The position numbers and the translations under genes were made by a program. From Bacillota bacterium (GTDB lineage Bacteria; Bacillota; Sulfobacillia; Sulfobacillales; Sulfobacillaceae), in contig JAKACM010000048.1 of the NCBI GenBank assembly GCA_021821465.1, positions 1 to 32,869 of the forward strand: DNA of 32,869 nt, read 5' to 3'. This document shows, in pieces, positions 16,460 to 25,250 of the stretch. The first letter of the stretch is position 1, and the number at the start of each line of letters is the position of its first letter. The notes under the pieces were generated by a model. The model saw only the letters and a list, made by a program, of their open reading frames with translations, was not told the DNA's origin and ran no database searches.

Positions 16460-17796
16460 TGCAATACTCCCGACAAGGACTGTTTAGCATTTTTCAGACC
16501 TTGCGGTATGCTTTCTTGGCCCAAGACCATGAGTTGCAATTGTGCATCCAGTACTTTCTCCAGTTTCGGCCAACTCGAGGTCAGAGGAGGATTCAGCATA
16601 AAATATTTTAGATTATTATGCAGAACTTCGTTGTAATAGGGATTCGAAAAATATTTTTCTTGGAGTTTAGCACCGGCCGAACTCACCGGAAAGGCACCTC
16701 CCCCAATACTCATATACTTCTTTTGGATGGCCTGGGGCCACTGTACGGGATCCGACAAAAACTTGGCAAATTTCATCGACATCGCCAATTGAGCTTGGTT
16801 GGATTGTTTATAGACGGTGTATCCCGCAATATCCCCGATGGTTATCGGGTGGCCCAGTTGACCGGTGGGATAATTGGCAATGGCATAAGGGAAGGGAATT
16901 TTAGCCGATTTAGCCACGGGACTATTCTTGTTATAAAAGGATGCGTAATAAGCGGTCATCGCATATTTGCCTTGCAAAAAGTTGGACCAGACTGTCGCCG
17001 CGGGATCCGAGGCAATGGAGGGAGGGCTGACATGATAGGTTTTCACTAACGAAGCCAATTTATTCACCCCGGATATTCCTTGAGAGCTGTCTAGGGTAAA
17101 TTGGGTGAAGTTGGGATTCAATAGATGCCCCCCATCTTGTAAGAGGATGCCATAAGACAAGGAATTTCCCGGTTGCAAATTGACCCCAAATCCATAGACC
17201 TTATGCCCTCCTGAAGTTGTATAAGTCAAACGTTTGGCGTCATTGACAAATTCTTTCCAGGTCCATTGGCCGTTTTTGGGCAAGGGCACATGCCGCGCAG
17301 CAAAATAATTCTTGTTGAGATAGAGCAGGGTTGCCGTTTGAATGGAAGGCCAATAATACATTTTCCCATGGAATGTGGCGGCCTTCACGACTCGGGGATA
17401 CAATTCTTTGGCATAATTGCCGAGATAGGGATTAATCGGCTCAATCACCCCGTCTTTAATGAATTGAGGCAATGTGCCGCCGCCCGGGGCCACATCCGGA
17501 TAGTCGCCGGCGGCCACGGCCGTTTCCAACTTCACCGATCCTTCGGACCAAGGAATTTCGGTTAATTTCACATGCACGCCGGGATGATCTTTTTCGAAAG
17601 CCGCCATCACGGCCTTGTACCAGCCAAATCCGTTGGGATGATGGGCCGTGGGTGTTCCCGGAAAGGCCCATAGGGTAATGGTCCCTTTAAAAGGGCCGGA
17701 TGAGGACCCTAAGTGAGCCTGTGACGTACCGCATGCCGATAACAATAGTGAGAGAGATGCACTCAGTAATACGATATTTCTGCCACGAAAAGACAT
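16456..17796 (-). CDS. ABC transporter sugar-binding lipoprotein
   Basis: A 446-residue extracellular solute-binding protein of the MalE/UgpB class. A signal peptide (FRGRNIVLLSASLSLLL) ends in the lipobox LSAC, so Cys22 should be lipidated and anchored to the membrane outer face. The mature part follows the family layout: LWAFPGT strand, FEKDHPGVHVKL, ETAVAAGDYPDVAPGGGT, and later a hinge with WSNFLQGKYAM. The start ATG 17796 follows AGGAGGAGAGGAG; the frame extends to 17880 without a ribosome binding site. Amino-sugar or oligosaccharide binding is inferred only from neighbours mupG and nagZ. Confidence 0.87.
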   Translation of the reverse strand: MSFRGRNIVLLSASLSLLLSACGTSQAHLGSSSGPFKGTITLWAFPGTPTAHHPNGFGWYKAVMAAFEKDHPGVHVKLTEIPWSEGSVKLETAVAAGDYPDVAPGGGTLPQFIKDGVIEPINPYLGNYAKELYPRVVKAATFHGKMYYWPSIQTATLLYLNKNYFAARHVPLPKNGQWTWKEFVNDAKRLTYTTSGGHKVYGFGVNLQPGNSLSYGILLQDGGHLLNPNFTQFTLDSSQGISGVNKLASLVKTYHVSPPSIASDPAATVWSNFLQGKYAMTAYYASFYNKNSPVAKSAKIPFPYAIANYPTGQLGHPITIGDIAGYTVYKQSNQAQLAMSMKFAKFLSDPVQWPQAIQKKYMSIGGGAFPVSSAGAKLQEKYFSNPYYNEVLHNNLKYFMLNPPLTSSWPKLEKVLDAQLQLMVLGQESIPQGLKNAKQSLSGVLQ

Positions 17797-17835
17797 AATC
17801 TCCTCTCCTCCTTCTCCATTTTGTGTACAGTTGCT

Positions 17836-17850
17836 AAATACCCGGTATTT
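17836..17850. repeat. Perfect 7-1-7 palindrome upstream of the binding-protein gene
   Basis: AAATACC, one central C, then GGTATTT. It lies 40 bases upstream of the sugar-binding protein start, between that gene and the secreted-protein gene. A repressor site or an internal processing site are possible. Confidence 0.35.
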
Positions 17851-17904
17851 CCCGTTGACGTTGGCAATGCCCTTAAGCATCTTTGTAAGTGTCGTATGAT
17901 TGCG

Positions 17905-18984
17905 TTAATTTCCTCGCCAGGAATATTGAGATAAGACATTCCAATATTGCGCAGTTAATGTGTGCCATTGAAAGGCGGAAATTCCCACCGCACCAAAATT
18001 CTGAGCGCTTTGCAATGAAGTATGCAGATCGGCCTCTGACGGATAGCCCACGAGCGAGTTGCCATAGAATTGCAATGCGAGGTTTATGGGTTTGGACGGA
18101 TTCTCATCTTGTTCTTGAGTCGAGGTTATCGATTCCTTGATAAAGTTTTGTACATAACTCTCGGTGTAATCGAATTGCGAACTGGCGTAATACTCGTGCC
18201 AATAGGCCATGGGTTGCAAGACGTTAGAGTAATGGGCTACCTGGTTATAGGGATAATAGTGAGCACTTCCCTTCTGGGATGTCAAAGAAGTACACATGGG
18301 GTCGGGAACAATGCCCACTAAGGGATAAGATGGCCCCACGACGGCTCTGGCCCCTTGAACGTATTGCCCCAAAGCTTGGGTGTTGCCTCCGAAGTACAAA
18401 GGCCCGAGCTCCAGATCCATGGCTAAACCGGATAAACGGCCCCCATTCGGAGTCTTATAATGAGCCAGATAATTCATGACTTGCCAGTCGCCATTCAAAG
18501 ACGCCTGAATGGTACCGGCAGAGGAATTATTGGTATAAGGCACGACCCAGCCGATGACGCGTATACCGTGACTTCTGGCCAAGTCAAGAAGTTGATTCAG
18601 CCAGGTTTCTTGCGCACCGGGTGTGATTTGTACCCAATTTGAATATCCCATGCGCACTTCGAGATATTTAATACCCGCTGCTTGTGCCTGATTGATAACG
18701 CTGCGAGGAGAAAAATTATTCCAGTAAATGGGCGATGAAGGGTTGAAGCTATAAAACAGGAAGACCCCTTTATCGCGAACGAATTGCGAGAGGTGCACTA
18801 AAGGCGGATGAGTGGACACGGCCACCGGTTTTTGAGGCAGTTGAACAGCCGGGGCATGAGATTGAATTCCTTGCAATGCACCGGGAGAGCCGGCTTGTAA
18901 CGGAGGATTGCTCTTTGCCCATGCATTCACATAGGTAAATGTCCCAGTCAATACCAATGCTGTAACGCCGGCAAGAAATTTCAT
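17905..18984 (-). CDS. Secreted TIM-barrel-like protein, putative glycoside hydrolase
   Basis: A 359-residue protein with a signal peptide (FLAGVTALVLTGTFTYVNAWA, processed near Ala21-Lys24) and a Pro-rich linker to about residue 70. The rest alternates strands and helices like a TIM barrel: IKYLEVRMGYS, IRVIGWVVPY, LSGLAMDLELG, LVGIVPDP, VLQPMAYWHEY and AVGISAFQWH. The AMDLELG strand resembles the acidic catalytic strand of GH18/GH25-like hydrolases (D-x-E), and the QPMAYW strand fits as well, so a glycan-degrading role is plausible. I do not assign a family. It may be the first gene of the sugar operon, 108 bases before the binding protein; its own ribosome binding site is weak (GGTGTTGG). 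Confidence 0.6.
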   Translation of the reverse strand: MKFLAGVTALVLTGTFTYVNAWAKSNPPLQAGSPGALQGIQSHAPAVQLPQKPVAVSTHPPLVHLSQFVRDKGVFLFYSFNPSSPIYWNNFSPRSVINQAQAAGIKYLEVRMGYSNWVQITPGAQETWLNQLLDLARSHGIRVIGWVVPYTNNSSAGTIQASLNGDWQVMNYLAHYKTPNGGRLSGLAMDLELGPLYFGGNTQALGQYVQGARAVVGPSYPLVGIVPDPMCTSLTSQKGSAHYYPYNQVAHYSNVLQPMAYWHEYYASSQFDYTESYVQNFIKESITSTQEQDENPSKPINLALQFYGNSLVGYPSEADLHTSLQSAQNFGAVGISAFQWHTLTAQYWNVLSQYSWRGN

Positions 18985-19462
18985 TATTTACCAACACCCC
19001 GTTACTAAATTACTTTAATTAATTCAAGATTAACACGTACCTTCCCTAGTTGCAAGACTTGTGTGATTATTTGTGCGTCTCTCCGAAATTAATGCTGAAG
19101 AAATGCCTATGTCACCAGGTTTTAATCATGTATGATAGAAAATTTCGGCGAAATTCGAGACGTTACGCCAAACTTTTCAGCACAACCTGAAGGAAAAGGC
19201 CACTGGGCCGGTGCAAGAGACAAACACGGTACTCACTATTTTGCATCACCATTTTGGTTCGCTAATAACATCCCTGGTATCGGAAGAAACCTTCCACAAA
19301 TACCTCGCATAAATATTTCTATGTTATATTTTTACCATTCATTCATATTTTACGTTTCCTTTTACGCTATAATGCTAACAAAAACTTGCCGTACAGCATG
19401 GTACCCGTACAAAACTACGGATAGGTGGTGTTCAGTCATTCTAAATCACTCGGAGGAACGCT
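18985..19462. other. Divergent intergenic region between the secreted-protein gene and the regulator
   Basis: About 480 bases with no convincing gene, AT-rich, presumably holding both outward promoters. On the plus side a TATAAT hexamer is present at 19368-19373. Two copies of CCGTAC (19389-19394 and 19405-19410) follow, the first inside GTAC-N6-GTAC, a possible autoregulatory site for the PucR-type protein. A plus-strand open frame at 19132-19509 overlaps the regulator start and has no ribosome binding site. Confidence 0.4.
19368..19373 (+). promoter_or_regulatory. Candidate -10 box of the pucR-like gene
   Basis: A perfect TATAAT lies 90 bases upstream of the GTG start. The matching -35 region (near 19345) is poor, so this may depend on an activator or be only a chance match in AT-rich DNA. 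Confidence 0.3.
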
Positions 19463-20611
19463 GTGACCGTTCAGGAAATGTTACAACTTATTCCGTCCTC
19501 ACTCGTTAAAGTCGCGTCAGGCTTGGGCGGTTTGCAACGGGAAGTTACTCAGATTGGACTCATGGATGCGCCCGACATTGCTGATTGGGTCAAACCCGGC
19601 GAGTTCATTGTTACCACCGGTTATCCGCTGCACGGTGACGTGAATGCGTTCTGCCAACTTGTGTCTCGACTGTCCCTGGCCAACTGTTCGGGATTTGGCC
19701 TTAAGATTCATCGCTATTGGGACGAATTCCCCCCAGAAGTGACGACTTTAGGTAAAGATCTCGATTTCCCTTTGATTGAAATCTCTCCCACGGTTAAAAT
19801 TGCTGACATTGTGGATTCCATACAGTATGCGCAAAAATCCGGAGGCCAGAGTGTTTATCTCGGGGGATCGCTCTCCTTTTCGGAATTCCTGCTGCGGCTG
19901 CGCAATGGTCATCTGTCCAGCGCTCAAATTCGCTTTTGGGCACAAGAGTTTCGTATCAGCCTCAAAAGCCCGATTGTGGCCTTCGAACTCAAGGGTGAGT
20001 CTGTCAACACTCCCGAGGTTGTGTCTCAATTAGCCCAGGTCTTCGGGTGGAAATACGTGTTTCACAAGGCCATGGAGCAAGCGGCACTTTCTGTGGGCTT
20101 CATATGCTTACAAGAAGGCACCGCATTCGATGACTTAAAAAAGCTGGGTATGGCATGGTATGGGAGCACTTTATATTTAGGCACCGAGGAAGCCACACTA
20201 TTCGAATATAGCGTCAGTGCGAGAAAAGCCGAGATGGCGCGATATATCGGAAGTGTGCTTATGCCCGGCACACATTTCATCACTTATCAAGACATCGCTC
20301 CTCTTGCCATATTGCACGCCAGTCTGGATGTGGAGCGTGCCAATAGCATCATTGAGCGCACGATCCTCCCCGTTTGGCATTACGATCAGATTCATAACAG
20401 TGACTGGCTTCCCACCCTCAGCGCGTATTTCGACAACGCTAAAAGCGCTCACGGCGCTGCCCGGGTGCTCAATACCCATAAAAATACCGTGAGCTATCGC
20501 CTCAATCGTTTAGAGGAGCATTTTGGCATCCAACTCGACGATATGGCCACCACTTTCAAGCTCTATCTTGGCTTACTACTCTACCGTCTCCAACAATTAA
20601 CTATGGACTGA
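19463..20611 (+). CDS. PucR-family transcriptional regulator
   Basis: A 382-residue regulator. Residues 1-120 form the PucR N-terminal domain (begins TVQEMLQLIPSSLVKVASG, then GEFIVTTGYPL), known from B. subtilis PucR, which controls purine catabolism. A middle GGDEF-like region with degenerate sequence follows, and residues 325-375 are the C-terminal HTH_30 helix-turn-helix (AARVLNTHKNTVSYRLNRLEEHFG). GTG 19463 follows CGGAGG by six bases. It lies at the 3' end of the eight-gene minus-strand operon and convergent with it, so it is the likely local regulator of the NCS1-hydroxylase operon. Its effector is unknown; allantoin or a related catabolite is the analogy. Confidence 0.87.
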   Translation: MTVQEMLQLIPSSLVKVASGLGGLQREVTQIGLMDAPDIADWVKPGEFIVTTGYPLHGDVNAFCQLVSRLSLANCSGFGLKIHRYWDEFPPEVTTLGKDLDFPLIEISPTVKIADIVDSIQYAQKSGGQSVYLGGSLSFSEFLLRLRNGHLSSAQIRFWAQEFRISLKSPIVAFELKGESVNTPEVVSQLAQVFGWKYVFHKAMEQAALSVGFICLQEGTAFDDLKKLGMAWYGSTLYLGTEEATLFEYSVSARKAEMARYIGSVLMPGTHFITYQDIAPLAILHASLDVERANSIIERTILPVWHYDQIHNSDWLPTLSAYFDNAKSAHGAARVLNTHKNTVSYRLNRLEEHFGIQLDDMATTFKLYLGLLLYRLQQLTMD

Positions 20612-20983
20612 ATCTGGTCGAATCACGAACACCCTTCTCCTCAATAACCACCACCGTGCCCAAAGAGGCTTGCGTACAGATCCGTACTGATATTCGAAGG
20701 ATTCTCCGACCGCAAAAGATGAAATGATGCTGTGATCCGGAACCTATACTTCGGTAATTTGCTCGCACAAAATAAGAAAACATACGCACCTTGTAGCCCC
20801 AGATGTGCTGAATCAAGAGCACTCTCAGGGGCAAATCACGCCGAAGAAGCCGGACCCCATTCAAATTTTCCCACCATGGGTGGTCGGCGTCAGAACCAAC
20901 AGCACTTTTGATCTACTTCGCGGCAAAAGCTGCCGGTTCAACACGCCACGACTCTTTTTCCCACCTGGTTGGCAGACCGTAGG
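20612..20983. other. Convergent gap between the regulator and coxG
   Basis: No gene is seen. Both neighbours end here, so terminators are expected, but only a weak 5-bp hairpin (CGGCA-AAAGC-TGCCG near 20923-20937) without a T-run was found. The open frames on either strand have no ribosome binding sites. Confidence 0.35.
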
Positions 20984-21442
20984 TTATGTTGACGGTTCTG
21001 CGACTAGTTGTTGGATATTTTTGGCAAAGTCTTTCATCAAACTCTTAGCTTTGGGACGAATCATACCCCAGCCAAGTGATGCCGCTTTTCCTCGTACATC
21101 CATCTCCAAATCGACCAGAATGACACTCTCTTCCCCGTTGGCCTTTAGCTGAATCGTCAACACCATGCTGGTTGACGAACCCATTTTGGTGTCCTGCGCG
21201 TCGCTTTCGACGCGCAACATCATATTTGTCGCATTGACCACGGACAAAGCCAACTGCCCCACAAAGTTAAAGGCCACTGGCCCGACTTTTACAGCCATGG
21301 CCATGTGATAGCGGTTTTCTTCTTCCCAGGTGAGTTGGGACAATCCGGGCAAACACTGGGCGATCTGTTGAAACTTTTGTGTCAATATCTCCCACAAGTA
21401 ATCAGTCCCCAGGGGAACGGCAATTTGATCCACAATTTTCAC
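20984..21442 (-). CDS. coxG: CoxG family protein (SRPBCC fold)
   Basis: A 152-residue protein with the CoxG layout: KIVDQIAVPLG..YLWEIL, then CLPGLSQL, KVGPVAFNFVGQLAL and a Gly-rich C-terminal helix (AKSLMKDFAKNI). CoxG (CO dehydrogenase subunit G) proteins are SRPBCC-fold accessory proteins, in aerobic CO oxidisers reported to help anchor the enzyme at the membrane. Many occur next to other molybdenum hydroxylases, as here. The C-terminal membrane-anchoring extension found in some homologues is absent. GTG 21442 follows AAAGGAGG with good spacing. It is the last gene of the operon, 145 bases after the hydroxylase large subunit. Confidence 0.8.
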   Translation of the reverse strand: MKIVDQIAVPLGTDYLWEILTQKFQQIAQCLPGLSQLTWEEENRYHMAMAVKVGPVAFNFVGQLALSVVNATNMMLRVESDAQDTKMGSSTSMVLTIQLKANGEESVILVDLEMDVRGKAASLGWGMIRPKAKSLMKDFAKNIQQLVAEPST

Positions 21443-21587
21443 GCCTTTGCCTCCTTTGTTTCTCTTTCCGGTGGGATGTAAACGTAATGTAGCCCTTAAA
21501 GCTGAACAGACAACAGACAGCGAGTTTTCTTAGACAGCATCATTAACTTGCGGGTACTCCAGGTGGTGCCGAAGTCACACCAAACTA

Positions 21588-23870
21588 TCAGCGAGAGAGT
21601 TCACGCCAAATTTTCTCCGCGGTAATCGGCAGTGTGCGGACACGCACAGACGGCCCTAAGGCATTGGCAACGGCATTGGCAATCGCCGGAGCGACCGGCG
21701 AAATCGCCGGTTCTCCGATCCCCCGCGCATGAAAAGGCCCCTTACCTTCGTGCGACTCAAGAACGATAGCGGTGATATTCGGCATCTCTTCTGCCGTCGG
21801 CGCCATGTATTGGCTTAATAACGCTGTCCGACATTGCCCCTCTTCGTAGATCACCTCTTCAGACAATGCGTAACCCAGCCCTTGCACCACCCCTCCGTGA
21901 ATTTGTCCTTCTACACTTAAGGGATTAATGGCCACCCCGACATCATGACTGGCCACGTACTTTAACACTTTAACCCTGCCCGTTTGTTCATCCACTTCCA
22001 CCAACGCGCCATGACATCCAAAGGTAAAGTCAGGAAATGTCTTGACCGCACGCCCTTCTTCATTGTCATATGTCTTGCCGGATTGGGCATGAAAGGTGGT
22101 ATGCACACTCAAAGGATAGTGCAAGACATTGGCGGCTTCATAAATAGCGGAACGGGATATCCTAAGCCCCGAGCTGCAAGCCATGCCCTTTTCCCATTGC
22201 CATGTCAGATCACCCCATGTGATCTTCAGTACCTGCTCAATTTTCTCGCGCAGCTCTTGTGCCGCTTTTACGACCGCATTTCCCGACATATATAATTGAC
22301 GTGTCGCAAATGTTCCCCCGGCCAACGGGGTAAGCGCGCTATCCCCATAATAGGGATGTACATCCTCTAATGGCACCTGAAGTATTTCCGCGGCAATTTG
22401 GCATAAAGAGGCTTGTTGGCCTCCGCCAATGTCAGGGACACCAATACGCAGCACCACGCTCCCATCCGACTCGAGATTGAGCCAGCACGATGCGTGGTCA
22501 TGAAACCACACCGTACGGCCATAAGGTTGCATGGTACAGGCAATTCCCCACCCAATGCGCTTTGAAAGATCCGTTGCCACGGGTCTGTCCCCCAGCTCAT
22601 CCAAAACCTTATCCAAAGTTTGGTTTAACCACACCGCCGTGTCCTGAATTTCTCCTGTCGCCAAAGTGTCTCCTTTGTGGATGAAATGGCGCCGTCTAAA
22701 CTCCACGGCGTCCATTCCTAATTCTTGGGCCATCTCCTCCATAATTTGCTCATAGCCAAAGGCCATTTGCATCGCCCCAAATCCTCGAAAAGCACTGGTT
22801 GGCACGTTATGGGTATACACGGCCCGGGATTTGACATCCACGTTATCGATACGGTAAGGACCCGTGGCAACAACGGCCGCGGCAAACAAGACGCGCGGCG
22901 ACAACAGGGCATAGGCCCCCGCATCCCCAACGATATCGACTTTCATGGCTACAAGTTCACCACTGGACTTTGCCCACACATCATAAGTCATGATAAAGGG
23001 GTGCCGTTTGGGCCTGGCCTGTAGAGATTCTTGCCGGGACCACACCATTTTGACAGGCTTTTTAGTAATCCAGGCCGCAATAGCCAAATACGGTTCGACT
23101 GTCATGTCTTCTTTCCCGCCAAATCCACCCCCCACATAGGGACAAATGACACGCACTCGATTTTCGGAAAGATTTAGCATCCGCGCAATATCCCGGTAAT
23201 GTTCCAACACTTGAGTGGCACACCGTAATGTCACAGTGCCGTCGTTATCGACCCACCCCACCCCTGATTCCGGTTCTAAATATAGATGATCGACGAATTG
23301 TGTGCGGTAGGTTCGGGAAATATGGACTAACTGAGGATCCTTAATGGCAACTTCGGCATTCCCCTTATGCACATTCCATTGCACCACGGTATTGCCGACG
23401 GGATGCACCAAAAGGCTATCCTCTTTGAGTGCCTGCAACGGATCGTGAATGGAGGGCAAGATATCATAATCGGCCCAAATAGCCTCCGCCCCTTTTTCAG
23501 CGGCTTCCGGGGTCTTGGCGATCACCAGGCAAATGGGTTCGCCGGCGTATTTTACCTCATCATCCTGAAACACTTTATGTTGCCGGATCTTCTCGCCGAG
23601 TCCCGTCGGATCATCATAAAACTGGTTGACGGGGACATCTTTCGCTTCAATGACCCGCAGCACCCCCATGACATCATAAGCGCCTTGGCTATGGATTTTC
23701 TTGATTTTCGCATGGGGATAGAGAGCCCGTACCAATTTCGCATACAACATGCCGGGCATGACCCAATCCCCACTATAAAGCACATGTCCGGCAATTTTCT
23801 TGCGTACATCCTCTCGGATCACCCCCTTGCCAATTAGCGAGGGTTGAGAGTCTAGGACATGACTGGCCAT
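21588..23870 (-). CDS. Xanthine dehydrogenase-family molybdopterin-binding subunit
   Basis: A 760-residue large subunit that holds the molybdenum cofactor and the active site. Typical motifs are GGGFGGKED (Moco loop), SAFRGFGAMQMAFGYE (the FRGFG pattern marks xanthine-dehydrogenase-like rather than CO-dehydrogenase-like enzymes, which carry AYRCSFR or AYRGAGR here), and near the C-terminus GIGEPAISP with the catalytic Glu. The frame extends upstream to 24032, but MASHVLD at 23870 has GAGGTGATGG in front and is the start of homologues; it overlaps the 2Fe-2S gene by 19 bases. It would hydroxylate a purine or similar N-heterocycle; the actual substrate is not readable. Confidence 0.85.
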   Translation of the reverse strand: MASHVLDSQPSLIGKGVIREDVRKKIAGHVLYSGDWVMPGMLYAKLVRALYPHAKIKKIHSQGAYDVMGVLRVIEAKDVPVNQFYDDPTGLGEKIRQHKVFQDDEVKYAGEPICLVIAKTPEAAEKGAEAIWADYDILPSIHDPLQALKEDSLLVHPVGNTVVQWNVHKGNAEVAIKDPQLVHISRTYRTQFVDHLYLEPESGVGWVDNDGTVTLRCATQVLEHYRDIARMLNLSENRVRVICPYVGGGFGGKEDMTVEPYLAIAAWITKKPVKMVWSRQESLQARPKRHPFIMTYDVWAKSSGELVAMKVDIVGDAGAYALLSPRVLFAAAVVATGPYRIDNVDVKSRAVYTHNVPTSAFRGFGAMQMAFGYEQIMEEMAQELGMDAVEFRRRHFIHKGDTLATGEIQDTAVWLNQTLDKVLDELGDRPVATDLSKRIGWGIACTMQPYGRTVWFHDHASCWLNLESDGSVVLRIGVPDIGGGQQASLCQIAAEILQVPLEDVHPYYGDSALTPLAGGTFATRQLYMSGNAVVKAAQELREKIEQVLKITWGDLTWQWEKGMACSSGLRISRSAIYEAANVLHYPLSVHTTFHAQSGKTYDNEEGRAVKTFPDFTFGCHGALVEVDEQTGRVKVLKYVASHDVGVAINPLSVEGQIHGGVVQGLGYALSEEVIYEEGQCRTALLSQYMAPTAEEMPNITAIVLESHEGKGPFHARGIGEPAISPVAPAIANAVANALGPSVRVRTLPITAEKIWRELSR

Positions 23871-24325
23871 AATTCCATCACCTCCTCTACGGCATCGACA
23901 ATGTGCTGATAGCCGGTACACCGGCAAAGATGACCTGTCAAAGCCTCTCGAATTTGTTGACGAGTGAGCTTTTCCCCACATTGCACCAAAGCAAAACAAC
24001 TCGCCAACAAGCCCGGTGAACAAAATCCGCATTGCGCGGCTTCATGAACCGCAAACCGCTCTTGTAACAAGGACCACACGCCCAGGGGATCCGGAGCTTT
24101 CACGGTCATAAGCTCCGAATCTTCCACACTTGCACATAAGGTGATGCAAGAAGCCGTAGGAGTGTCATCTACCAACACCACACAGGCCCCGCATGCCCCT
24201 TCGCCGCATCCATATTTGACTTCCATCACTCCAAGCTTATCGCGCAATACTGCCAGCAAGGTTTCATGTCCCGCAATATCACAGGCCACCATTTCAGCAT
24301 TCAACTTAAACTTAACCTGCATCAT
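23852..24325 (-). CDS. [2Fe-2S] subunit of the molybdenum hydroxylase
   Basis: A 157-residue electron-transfer subunit with two iron-sulfur clusters. The plant-ferredoxin-type cysteines are C40, C45, C48 and C60 (GCGEGACGAC...C) and the hydroxylase-specific pair are C99/C102 (CGFC) and C134/C136 (CRC). All eight are present. The start is ATG 24325, after GGAGGGGAT; the frame continues to 24460 without a ribosome binding site. It is 34 bases after the FAD subunit and overlaps the large subunit. Confidence 0.9.
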   Translation of the reverse strand: MMQVKFKLNAEMVACDIAGHETLLAVLRDKLGVMEVKYGCGEGACGACVVLVDDTPTASCITLCASVEDSELMTVKAPDPLGVWSLLQERFAVHEAAQCGFCSPGLLASCFALVQCGEKLTRQQIREALTGHLCRCTGYQHIVDAVEEVMELWPVMS

Positions 24326-24359
24326 ATCCCCTCCCATTGGTATCCTCGATTTATTTCCT

Positions 24360-25238
24360 TCATCTCTGAGCATTGAGATCTGCATCAAAAGCTTGACAAA
24401 GCGCTCTTTCCACCAAAATCCCTGCCAGATGCCGCAGGTAGGATGGGTCGGCCAAGGCATCGGAAGGGGGGTCTACGGACGCTTCAATAGCTTGTTTGAT
24501 CTCTTCGAGGAGGTCGCGGGACGGGTATTCCCAAGACATGTTTCTCGCGATAGCAGGGAAGACAAGAGGCACATCCGATACCCCACTTACCGCGATATTC
24601 GCCTGAAGAATGCGGTTCTGATCCCACTGCACAGAAACTCCCGCAGCTGCCAGCGCATAATCTCCTTGGCGTCTGGACATTTCAGCGAAACCGTAAGTCG
24701 TCTCTTTGGGCAAGGAAAGCTCTATGGCCGTAATAAGTTCACCCGGGGACAGCGCTGTCATCATCGGGCCCAACAAATAGTCATGAAAACTAAGTGGGCG
24801 CACTGCTTTTAAAGATGTCAAGATAACCTGGGGATCCAAAAGCGTCATGACCAACATCCATTCCGCCAAGGGATCGGCATGGGCGATGCTGCCGCCTAAG
24901 GTTCCTCGCCGGCGAATACGCGGATGGCCGATAAATGCTGCCGCTTGGGAAAATAACGGGCAACGCTGTGCCAAAAACTCCGAGTGCAGAACTTCCTCGT
25001 GAGTCAGACAAGATCCGAGCCCAATGTGCTCTTGTTCGGATTCAAAAAACTTTAAGCTGGGCGCAATGTGCCGCAAATCGATTACCCCTTTAATCTCGGC
25101 CAAATGCAAGTTGAGTAAGGGCAATAAACTTTGCCCGCCCGCCAAAAACTTCATGCCGTCATCTTGAGCCAAAAATAGTGCCTCTTCGAGCGTTTTAGGA
25201 CGAACATAGTCGAAAGGATAGGGATACACCGTCATCAC
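24360..25238 (-). CDS. FAD-binding subunit of the molybdenum hydroxylase
   Basis: A 292-residue CoxM/XdhB-type subunit that takes electrons from the iron-sulfur clusters to FAD. The FAD-binding motifs AGGQSLLPLLNLHLA (near 32-46) and TLGGSIAHADP (near 113-123) are both present. The start is GTG 25238 or ATG 25235, right behind GAGG, so spacing is tight. The order FAD, 2Fe-2S, Moco is that of CO-dehydrogenase-type three-subunit hydroxylases. Twelve bases separate it from the ThDP enzyme. Confidence 0.88.
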   Translation of the reverse strand: MMTVYPYPFDYVRPKTLEEALFLAQDDGMKFLAGGQSLLPLLNLHLAEIKGVIDLRHIAPSLKFFESEQEHIGLGSCLTHEEVLHSEFLAQRCPLFSQAAAFIGHPRIRRRGTLGGSIAHADPLAEWMLVMTLLDPQVILTSLKAVRPLSFHDYLLGPMMTALSPGELITAIELSLPKETTYGFAEMSRRQGDYALAAAGVSVQWDQNRILQANIAVSGVSDVPLVFPAIARNMSWEYPSRDLLEEIKQAIEASVDPPSDALADPSYLRHLAGILVERALCQAFDADLNAQR

Positions 25239-25250
25239 CTCAACAATACG

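Noticed and set aside
20601..20864. A small gene in the convergent gap after the regulator
   Set aside because: The minus frame overlaps the regulator's end, has no ribosome binding site and no family resemblance.
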